The notes below the pieces were generated by a model, which made no database searches, had not been told where the DNA came from, and saw nothing but the letters and a program-made list of their open reading frames with translations. DNA of 64,000 nucleotides. It comes from an uncultured bacterium. GTDB taxonomy: Bacteria > Bacillota > Clostridia > Oscillospirales > Oscillospiraceae. The stretch covers positions 1-64,000 of the forward strand of contig CANDCH010000005.1 in assembly GCA_947383145.1 (NCBI GenBank). Direction: 5' to 3'. Positions 8,121 to 14,406 of this stretch are shown here, in pieces (within the stretch, counting starts at the first letter, position 1; each line of letters opens with the position of its first letter). Position numbers and translations under genes: made by a program.

Positions 8121-8560
8121 GACTTTCCAGGCTTTTTGGCCCAGCTTTTGAGGCTGGCCCAACAGCCTGGCAGCACAAAGCCATTGGATTAGGGAATGCT
8201 GTGAGGGCCCCGACAAGAACGCATGGCCGCACACTGCTGTACTTAAGGCCAGGGGAACGGCCTGCTGCGGCGTATCTCTTTAGGGGCCAGCGATGGCCTG
8301 ACCTGCAGGAGATAGGAACAATCCCGGCATCGAAACCAGAGGAATAGAGAGCGCATGATTCATCACCTCGCGTTCGTGTTGGGGCAACAGAAAACTTGCC
8401 GATATCAAAGAACTCGGAATTCCGGATTGTGCCGCATTCGCCTCGAGGCCCAGTGAAGTATCATTGCTCCCTTAGAGGATTTTCCATTATTATAGGAAAA
8501 ATTGCGGTTTTTTTCGTTTTTCGGCTCTCCGCCAGTTTGGCAGTGAACTTCTTTTGGGTG
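8121..8560 (-). repeat. Decayed copy of the sigma/Cys-rich unit at 25.71-26.55 kb
   Basis: From GACTTTCCAGGCTTTTTGG onward this stretch closely follows 25,714-25,880, and from about 8350 to 8520 it follows 26,379-26,547. The segment between them, most of the Cys-rich gene, is missing. Beyond 8520 the leftward reading KKFTAKLAES faintly resembles the sigma-factor C-terminus KKLSEKQAAM. Both copies have the same orientation and so form direct repeats around about 17 kb. Nothing else coding is seen between 7994 and 8661. Confidence 0.75.
8243..8356 (-). pseudogene. Truncated remnant of the Cys-rich gene
   Basis: Read leftward, the first 25 codons (MRSLFLWFRCRDCSYLLQ...) match the N-terminus of the protein at 25,885-26,385 (MRSLFPRFRCRDCPYLLQ). 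The frame then jumps into what is 3' flanking sequence in the intact copy and stops after 37 codons. An internal deletion of roughly 440 nt explains it. Confidence 0.75.
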
Positions 8561-8661
8561 GGCTCCTTCGTATGCTTTAGCAAAAAGCTATGAGCGGAGC
8601 GAGTTGGCAACTTGTCATCTTGCAGTTATGCAGAGGTTTTGACTCTTCATGGGAGGAGAGT

Positions 8662-9255
8662 TCATTCGCGGCGGCGCTCATTCCAATCTTGGGTGGTGGC
8701 ATAACGGCCGTCCGGGAGTTTTAAATGTCGCAGCACGTATCTGCCGCCAACTTGCCGGCTCAACTGCACCACCAAATCAAAGTATGGGTAATAATCGTTG
8801 TATTGTGCATCTGAAACGTAGTTGATGGCATATTCGTTCCGTTTTCCTGATGCCGCTGGGGCAACTCTTGTGATGATGATGGGAAAGCTGTTGGCATCTG
8901 CAATCTCCTGGGCCCGGATGCGCAGAAATTCAAACCGCTGCTCATTTTTTGCTTTCTGCTCTGCCTGCCGTGCTTGCTCGCCTTGACGCCGTTCCAGCCT
9001 CTTGACTTTTTCTTTTTTGCGATTTGCTTCTCTCACCCAATAAGGATAATCGTCAAAACGCTCAAAAAATGCACAATTTTTCCCCAGGCAATCATGGGCA
9101 TCCATGAGCGTGTCGGTGAGATAGCCTTTATGAAGTGAGTAATGGCAATATCCAACGATAGAGCGGATACTCACGGTTTTGCGCTGACAGTTGACAAGCG
9201 GAACACTTCGCCATTTGACGCCGATTTCTAAATATTGACGGTCTATTCGTCGCAT
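8662..9255 (-). CDS. Hypothetical protein with basic coiled region, 197 aa
   Basis: No recognised family. Near the middle is a Cys/His pattern (CHYSLHKGYLT...HDCLGKNCAFF), then a highly charged, probably coiled stretch rich in K, R, E and Q (NRKKEKVKRLERRQGEQARQ), then a mixed C-terminal domain. I start at the ATG at 9255, which overlaps the end of the previous leftward gene by 13 nt. A longer in-frame extension would lie inside that gene. It is the last gene of the three-gene leftward group that begins with the broken helicase. Confidence 0.55.
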   Translation of the reverse strand: MRRIDRQYLEIGVKWRSVPLVNCQRKTVSIRSIVGYCHYSLHKGYLTDTLMDAHDCLGKNCAFFERFDDYPYWVREANRKKEKVKRLERRQGEQARQAEQKAKNEQRFEFLRIRAQEIADANSFPIIITRVAPAASGKRNEYAINYVSDAQYNDYYPYFDLVVQLSRQVGGRYVLRHLKLPDGRYATTQDWNERRRE

Positions 9256-9575
9256 ACACACCACCGGCCATCCTCTGGCAGTTCTCCTCTTGCCTCCTCC
9301 CAAAAGGCAAGAATGCCTTCTGTTGCTGCTTTTATCCGGGGCCAAAGGTCTGGGGAAATCGGACCCTTAGGTAAAAATAAAATCATCTGCCAACTGCCCA
9401 CTTCTTTGTCGTAAACAACCGTTGCTGCAGGGGCATACAGCAACTCAGCTCCATGTTCGATTTTTCCGGGTGCCGGGATATCAGGGAACCCAGCAAAGGA
9501 GAGCGTGCAGTTATGGCTGTGGTAGGTCATGCGATGAACCCCAGATGGGGATTTCCTGGTCGCTTTTTTAATCAT
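9243..9575 (-). CDS. Hypothetical protein, 110 aa
   Basis: No recognised family. The start MIKKATRKSPSG at 9575 is preceded by GTGGGTGAT; an extension upstream overlaps the helicase remnant. The middle is hydrophobic-polar alternating (GSWQMILFLPKGPISPDLWP). It overlaps the following gene by 13 nt and lies 26 nt after the broken helicase. Confidence 0.55.
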   Translation of the reverse strand: MIKKATRKSPSGVHRMTYHSHNCTLSFAGFPDIPAPGKIEHGAELLYAPAATVVYDKEVGSWQMILFLPKGPISPDLWPRIKAATEGILAFWEEARGELPEDGRWCVCDE

Positions 9576-9601
9576 TGTATCACCCACTTTCGAATCAGAT
9601 T

Positions 9602-10117
9602 CTACCACAAATTTGAGGAAAATGGAATCCAGAGCATAAAAAATCCTCTGCAAAAAGCAGAGAACATTTGCTTTATAGCATTCAGCATTTCGAAGAAATG
9701 CTGGCCCCCCACATCCCGGCCACCATCCAGGTAGCGTTTCGGGTCTGCAGTCAGGCCGATAATAGGCTTATCCGTGTTGGCCATCAGATTCTTCACTGCT
9801 TCGCCCCACTTAGAGGCGCCAGTGTGATGAGCCTCGTCAAAAATGTAGCAGTCATAAGCATTGACATCGGGTTCATTGCAAAATTTCTGATAGGTCATTG
9901 TAGCCACATTGTCGCTCACGGAATCCCATTGCTGGCAAATGCTAATCTTAGGGCAAATCACCAAGCCCTGAAGGTTGTGGTCTTCCAAATACTTCACTGC
10001 CACAGAGGTCTTCCCTGCCCCGGTTGCTGCCACCACCATGGCTTTGTGCGATGTGGAAAGCATGGCCTCCAGGTCAGCGTATGGCCGGATATTATGGTTC
10101 AAGAGAGTTATTGACAA
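9602..10117 (-). pseudogene. Truncated superfamily 2 helicase, first RecA domain only
   Basis: The product has Walker A ATGAGKTSV, a DEAH box (IFDEAHHTG) and motif III-like GLTADPKRY, the order of an SF2 DEAD/DEAH helicase. It then ends after about 40 unrelated residues. The whole second RecA domain, needed for helicase activity, is absent. The best start is TTG at 10,117 behind GAGGTG; an ATG at 10,162 has no ribosome site. I infer a broken helicase from a plasmid, phage or restriction/defence locus, although expression of the short domain cannot be excluded. Confidence 0.7.
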
Positions 10118-10197
10118 TTTGATACACCTCGACTTGTTTTGTTTGATATGTTTTTGTGCCAAAACAGCCGAAAGATATCAAAAGGTAGAGCAATAAA

Positions 10198-10232
10198 AAG
10201 CCCCCTGCCTGGAAGCAGAGGGTCTAAGAGGG
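10198..10232 (-). terminator. Leftward intrinsic terminator
   Basis: Read leftward, ACCCTCTGC and GCAGGGGGC pair and are followed by CTTTTTATT. It resembles the terminator at 10,911 closely. It would end a leftward transcript arising within 10.24-10.86 kb, where no protein gene is evident. Confidence 0.65.
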
Positions 10233-10315
10233 TTTGGGATTGTTTTGAGCTATTCAAAGCGACCCCCCAACGGAAATTGGAATCATAATGATGACATAGC
10301 AGTATTTTACGTGAG

Positions 10316-10502
10316 CATATGGAGCCCGCAACCAGTTTTGTTGTGTCGGTTGGAGCCGGTGTGGTTAGTCATTACATATGCACCTGGCTGGACCGGCATC
10401 GCAAGGGCAGTTGACCCGCGCAAAAGGAGAACCGGGGAGCCGCAACCTCCCCGGTTCTCTGTTTTTTCGCGTGGCCCATATGGATGGGTCGCAACCAGTT
10501 TT
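10316..10502. repeat. Direct repeats around a strong hairpin
   Basis: CATATGGAGCCCGCAACCAG (10,316 on) and CATATGGATGGGTCGCAACC (10,477 on) share CATATGG and CGCAACCAGTTTT. Between them AGAACCGGGGAG and CTCCCCGGTTCT form a 12-bp stem followed by GTTTTTT. The layout could be a small RNA with its own terminator. Confidence 0.45.
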
Positions 10503-10539
10503 ACTACGTTTAGTATAACACATTTCCCCGGCAAGCGCA

Positions 10540-10815
10540 AGACTGACCGCTCCTCACGAATAAATTCGTGGGGTTCTGAGTTATCAAGCGCCTTTGCGTT
10601 GCGACATTTGATGCTGGCATCGAATGTCGCGTCGCGGGAGACTTGATTCCCCCGAATGTTGTTGCCGCAAGAGACGCTCCTGCCTCATTAGCGCGGCGAT
10701 TGGTGGCAGCCTTCACCACAAATCATTATATGCAAAATCTCAAGTAAATATCAATGAAACACACACAATATTCTCAGTAGCTCGCTTTTATCCCACGAAT
10801 AAATTCGTGGGTTTT
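10540..10815 (-). mobile_element. Relic of an IS605/TnpB-type element
   Basis: Two copies of the palindrome CACGAATAAATTCGTG lie at 10,555-10,570 and 10,792-10,811, about 220 nt apart. A 15-bp hairpin with G-U pairs is at 10,601-10,630. The leftward reading between them contains AATNRRANEAGASLA and QNPTNLFVRSGQS, phrases I associate with the 3' end and overlapping RNA region of IS200/IS605 TnpB genes. No TnpB catalytic domain remains, so this would be a non-autonomous or decayed element. Assignment is from memory of motifs, not from a search. Confidence 0.5.
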
Positions 10816-10910
10816 CTCGCTCGTATCTCTGTAAAAACCGAAGGCGGCGCCTAACGGTCCCTGTGGTCTTATTATACCCCAACACCACAGGTCGTTTTCT
10901 GGACACAATA

Positions 10911-10944
10911 AAAGGCCCCCTGCTCGAAAGCAGAGGGCCTAAAT
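10911..10944 (-). terminator. Terminator of the SLH-transglutaminase gene
   Basis: Read leftward, AGGCCCTCTGCT pairs with AGCAGGGGGCCT around TTCG and is followed by TTTATT. It lies 20 nt after the gene stop. Confidence 0.85.
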
Positions 10945-10963
10945 GCGTTTGTTTGATTAGGGC

Positions 10964-12505
10964 TTAGTTGGTGGGGTAGGCGGCGTCAATGAGGGCGCGG
11001 GCGACCTTTGCAGCATCGGTGTTATTGAGACCACTGTAGTTGAAAAGCTGCTCATGTTCCGTGAAGGAGATAATGCCGCTGGCATAACCAACCTCAACCA
11101 TGGTTGCATCCAGCACATACCACTGGCCATCCAACTTAGCCTGAACCCAAGCGTGACCGCTTCCGGCAAGGTTCATGTTGGGGATTCCTGCGGCGGACAA
11201 AATCTGGTTCAGTGCCCGTGCGTAGCTATCGCAATCTCCAGTCGGCTTGTCATTTTCCCAGCTGGCGCCCCCAGCCACTTGGTAATCCATTCTTTCGCAG
11301 ACAGCCTTAATGCAGAGCTCCCCCTTCTCGCGGTCCGTCGCGTTTGGGTTGGCATTGATTTGGGCGATGGTTGAAGCAAAGAGGGAAGCGGAAGTAATGG
11401 TCGTGCGCAGTGGTCTGGCTGTGTAAATCCTATAGCCATCCCCTTGAAGCCCATAGTCTCCGCCGTAACCACACAGTGCCGCCATGGCGCCATCCACATT
11501 CTTTTGTGTTGCATCAGGCTTTTCTGCCACCACGGCGTAATTGTAGTACACATTGCGGCCCAGATAATTGATTTCGCCCTGAGTCATAATCATCTTAGAG
11601 TCCTTGATGGTCTGGCAGGCAGCGTTAAAAGAGTCTCGGTCAGAGATGTTGCGGATTTCCATGGATTGCTGGGACCAGGCGTCGGTGATAGGAGCATGTG
11701 TTTTGATAGCATCAGCGCGAAGGTTAAGCCGTGTACTTGAAAGAGTCCCCACCAGACTCGCATTCGCGGGCGGAGTGGGAGTCTCCGGCGGGGTCTCGCT
11801 CCCAGAGGAAGCCCCGGCCAGCACGTTCTTCACGCGCCCGTACACGGTAGCCGCAGCAGCACGCTCGGTCTTACCGTTGCCATCGAACTTTCCACCGCCG
11901 GTGCCGTTGATAATACCAAGCGCCCAGCAGGTGGCAACAGCGTTCTGGTGCATGGGGAAAATGTCAGAGATGTCAGCAATCTGAGATTTGGCAGCCTCTA
12001 CCTTGGCGGCGTCGGCTGTGATGCCCTTGTCGCGCATGAGGTTAGCGATGGTCACAGCCATCTGAGTCCGAGACGCGGGACCGTTGAACTGGATGCTGGA
12101 CAGGGTGCCGATGTCACTGTAGATACCATGGCGGCTCAGAACTTCGGCCTGTCGTCCCCACCAATTCTCTTCCGGCACAGCGAAAGGCTCGTCGGCGTAC
12201 CAAGCTCTGTAAATCATCACGGACCACTCAGCCATGGTAAGCGGGGCCGCAGGGCTGAACTGGCGCTCACCGGTATTTTGGTTATAGTACGTACCTGTCA
12301 TCACCCCGTCCTCATACGCGGTGAGGATGCCGTTGAACCCCCAGTGCGTGGAGGGCACATCGGAAAACGGGGAGCGGCCGTTTGCTGCACAAACGACCTT
12401 TGACGTGTCCGTGCGGGCGGGAGCAGGGGCGGCCAGGGCCGGGGTAATCATGGAAAGGGCGAGGGCCAGGGTGAGGCCCAGGCTGATTGTTTTCTTGATT
12501 CGCAT
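10964..12505 (-). CDS. Secreted SLH- and transglutaminase-domain protein, 513 aa
   Basis: A signal peptide (MRIKKTISLGLTLALALSMI, cleavage after ALAA) precedes three S-layer homology-like segments at about residues 46-225 (for example PFSDVPSTHWGFNGI). A Pro/Thr linker follows, then a C-terminal transglutaminase/cysteine-protease-like domain. Its likely triad is Cys in GDCDSYA (about 423), His in GSGHAWVQ (about 450) and Asp in VLDATMVE (about 465). SLH domains bind secondary cell-wall polymers, so the enzyme probably sits on the cell surface. AAGGAGG precedes the ATG with a long 12-nt spacing. It is monocistronic and divergent from the XRE gene at 12,839. Confidence 0.85.
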   Translation of the reverse strand: MRIKKTISLGLTLALALSMITPALAAPAPARTDTSKVVCAANGRSPFSDVPSTHWGFNGILTAYEDGVMTGTYYNQNTGERQFSPAAPLTMAEWSVMIYRAWYADEPFAVPEENWWGRQAEVLSRHGIYSDIGTLSSIQFNGPASRTQMAVTIANLMRDKGITADAAKVEAAKSQIADISDIFPMHQNAVATCWALGIINGTGGGKFDGNGKTERAAAATVYGRVKNVLAGASSGSETPPETPTPPANASLVGTLSSTRLNLRADAIKTHAPITDAWSQQSMEIRNISDRDSFNAACQTIKDSKMIMTQGEINYLGRNVYYNYAVVAEKPDATQKNVDGAMAALCGYGGDYGLQGDGYRIYTARPLRTTITSASLFASTIAQINANPNATDREKGELCIKAVCERMDYQVAGGASWENDKPTGDCDSYARALNQILSAAGIPNMNLAGSGHAWVQAKLDGQWYVLDATMVEVGYASGIISFTEHEQLFNYSGLNNTDAAKVARALIDAAYPTN

Positions 12506-12547
12506 TTTATTTGTAATCCTCCTTAAATGTTGGCTGTGAGCATATAT

Positions 12548-12601
12548 ATTCGTGTTACGAATATTGTACCATTATTATAACATGTTCGCTGAAAAACTCA
12601 A
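12548..12601 (-). promoter_or_regulatory. Promoter and palindromic operator of the SLH-transglutaminase gene
   Basis: Read leftward, TTGAGT (12,601-12,596) and TATAAT (12,579-12,574) are 16 nt apart. ATTCGTGTTACGAAT (12,548-12,562), a 5-bp palindrome with a 5-nt centre, falls around the predicted start site and would suit a repressor. Confidence 0.65.
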
Positions 12602-12673
12602 GCATTTTCTTTCAAAAATAGACACCATTTTCGATTTATTCACACTTTTTTAGATGATTTAATGTCTGGCAAG

Positions 12674-12725
12674 ACATTTATATTCGCAATGAAAAGAATA
12701 GTGCACATCACATCTATATTCGCAA
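12674..12725. promoter_or_regulatory. Two copies of the XRE-linked 16-bp motif
   Basis: ACATTTATATTCGCAA (12,674-12,689) and ACATCTATATTCGCAA (12,710-12,725) are 36 nt apart. They differ only at the fifth base from each other and from ACATATATATTCGCAA at 1345-1360. Confidence 0.65.
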
Positions 12726-12838
12726 GAAATTTGTAAAATGTAGACTAAAAAAGGATACCACAGTTTTCAAATGAGGTCAAGTGACCTCAAGGAATCTTGC
12801 TCCTGTTGTTATTATGAAATCGACAGGAGGGGAAATGC

Positions 12839-13081
12839 ATGGTGAGCGCGGAATTAGTGGGGAATGTGATAACCGGGCTACGGAAATCTAAAGGTATGTC
12901 TCAGGAGGTGCTGAGTGGGCTGGCCGGCCTGGACCGTACGCACTATAGCAAAATTGAGCGCGGTCTGCGCTCCCCGACCATCGACACCTTGTTTAAAATC
13001 GCCCATGCGCTGGATATGCACCCACATGAGATTGTGACGGCCATTGAGCGAGCTTTGGCTGGGGAGCTGGCTGTGGTGTGA
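12839..13081 (+). CDS. XRE-family regulator, 80 aa
   Basis: Nearly the whole protein is a Cro/C1 helix-turn-helix: VITGLRKSKGMSQEVLSGLA, then THYSKIERGLRSPTIDTLFKIAHALDM. AGGAGGGG precedes the ATG. Upstream are two copies of the 16-bp motif shared with the promoter of the SLOG gene. No toxin-like neighbour is present, so I read it as a stand-alone regulator. Confidence 0.9.
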   Translation: MVSAELVGNVITGLRKSKGMSQEVLSGLAGLDRTHYSKIERGLRSPTIDTLFKIAHALDMHPHEIVTAIERALAGELAVV

Positions 13082-13094
13082 ACTTAGACACATA

Positions 13095-13128
13095 AATCGG
13101 GGTCCAGGGAAATCCCTGGACCCCGATT
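13095..13128 (+). terminator. Perfect 16-bp hairpin after the XRE gene
   Basis: AATCGGGGTCCAGGGA pairs with TCCCTGGACCCCGATT across 2 nt. No T-run follows, so termination is likely but not certain. Confidence 0.6.
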
Positions 13129-13250
13129 CGCACACTTAAAACTGTTTCAAGCGGAGCAAAAAATCTGTAAATAGAATTGCATTTAGAGCAGCTTGGCGGA
13201 TTTGCCCAATCGGTTTCTCACCTGTGCCGCTGCAAAGCGCTTCAATGGAA

Positions 13251-13279
13251 TTGCAAACAAGCATGAGCTTTGGTATAAT
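13251..13279 (+). promoter_or_regulatory. Promoter of the MoxR-VWA operon
   Basis: TTGCAA (13,251-13,256) and TATAAT (13,274-13,279) are 17 nt apart, about 70 nt before the MoxR start. Confidence 0.75.
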
Positions 13280-13347
13280 GACGAAAAAGGGTTTCCCAAC
13301 CTGGATAGTTTGCCTGGGACCATCCCGCAAAGGAGTATTTTGACCTC

Positions 13348-14406
13348 ATGAATCTGACCGTCACTGTCAATCAAAAGCAGCTTTTGGATATCCTTCTCAA
13401 TGTGGGGCTTATCCGTCCGGTGTTTATCTGGGGCGCGCCGGGCATCGGAAAGTCGGCCATCGTTCAAGAATTTGCGGACAGCCTGGGCTTGGAGTGCGTC
13501 TCCCTCCTGGGCAGCCAGCTGGCCCCGGAGGATATCATCGGTGTCCCCCAAATCCAGGGCGGCTTCAGCCAGTTCTGCCCGCCCCGGGCTATTGCCAGAA
13601 GCGAGCCATACGTCCTGTTCCTGGACGAGCTGAACGCTTGCTCCTCCGAGGTGCAGAAGGCGTTTTACTCTCTCATCCACGAGCGGCGCATCGGGGAGTA
13701 CCATCTGCCCGAGGGTTCCATCGTGGTGGGTGCGGGCAACCGGGCCCAGGACAATGCCATCACCCGTCCCATGTCCTCCGCCCTGGTCAATCGGATGTTC
13801 CATGTAGAGCTGGTGGCCAGCCCCCGGCTGTGGCTGGAATGGGCCGCAGGGAATAACATCCACCCCTACATCTATGACTATGTCTCGGCCCGCCCGGACC
13901 ATCTGTGGTCCAAGCCCCCCAAAAGCGAAGAGCCTTTCTCCACGCCCAGGTCCTGGCATATGCTCAGCGATGCCATCCACAGCTACGGCCCAGATATCGA
14001 TATGGACACGCTGCGGGTGCTGGCCGCCGGCTCTCTCAGCGCCCAGCACGCGACCCAGTTCCTGGGCTACGTCCGTCAGGTGCGCAACCAGTACGCCCTG
14101 GACAAGATTTTGTCCGGGGAACAGCGCTGGCCGGACAAGCCTGAGGAGCGGGACGTGTTGTATTTCCTGGCCCAGTCCCTCCGGGCCAGGCTGGTGAAGG
14201 AGCTGCCGCCGGAGCGGGGAAAGCTGAGCGGAGACAGCCGTGCCCTGGTGCTGCAGGCCAAGGACCGTATCACTGAGCTGGCGGACATCAGCCTGGAAAT
14301 TGCCCGGATGGCGGTGACGCCGGAGGACGGCGGAGAGCTGCCCGACTGGTTTGTGGTGGAGCTGTTCCGGGACCTGCCCCGGCTGGCCAACAAGCGAAAC
14401 GGATGA
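13348..14406 (+). CDS. MoxR-like AAA+ ATPase, 352 aa
   Basis: A MoxR/dynein-type AAA+ domain occupies about residues 5-230. It has Walker A GAPGIGKS (about 30-37), Walker B VLFLDELNA and sensor 1 VVGAGN. The segment APEDIIGVPQIQGGF is typical of MoxR proteins. These ATPases act as chaperones with a VWA-domain partner to mature or remodel a client. The partner gene follows with a 4-nt ATGA overlap, so the pair is translationally coupled. GC content is clearly above that of neighbouring cargo, suggesting a separate origin. Confidence 0.9.
   Translation: MNLTVTVNQKQLLDILLNVGLIRPVFIWGAPGIGKSAIVQEFADSLGLECVSLLGSQLAPEDIIGVPQIQGGFSQFCPPRAIARSEPYVLFLDELNACSSEVQKAFYSLIHERRIGEYHLPEGSIVVGAGNRAQDNAITRPMSSALVNRMFHVELVASPRLWLEWAAGNNIHPYIYDYVSARPDHLWSKPPKSEEPFSTPRSWHMLSDAIHSYGPDIDMDTLRVLAAGSLSAQHATQFLGYVRQVRNQYALDKILSGEQRWPDKPEERDVLYFLAQSLRARLVKELPPERGKLSGDSRALVLQAKDRITELADISLEIARMAVTPEDGGELPDWFVVELFRDLPRLANKRNG

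Larger units (their letters stand above)
10118..10963. other. Gene-free region rich in hairpins and repeats
   Basis: No intact gene is seen across about 850 bases. It holds leftward terminators at 10,198-10,232 and 10,911-10,944, a strong bidirectional hairpin with T-run at 10,430-10,467, a pair of direct repeats, and an IS605-like relic at about 10,540-10,815. Confidence 0.6.
12506..12838. other. Divergent intergenic region with operator-like sites
   Basis: This AT-rich spacer between the SLH gene and an XRE gene holds a leftward promoter with a palindrome at its start site, and two copies of the word also found in the promoter of the SLOG gene. No gene is seen. Confidence 0.65.

Noticed and set aside
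9453..10196. Plus-strand frames across the helicase remnant
   Set aside because: The opposite strand carries clear Walker A and DEAH motifs, so these are shadows.
12839..13081. Antitoxin of a toxin-antitoxin pair
   Set aside because: The protein is a plain XRE regulator and neither neighbour resembles a toxin.
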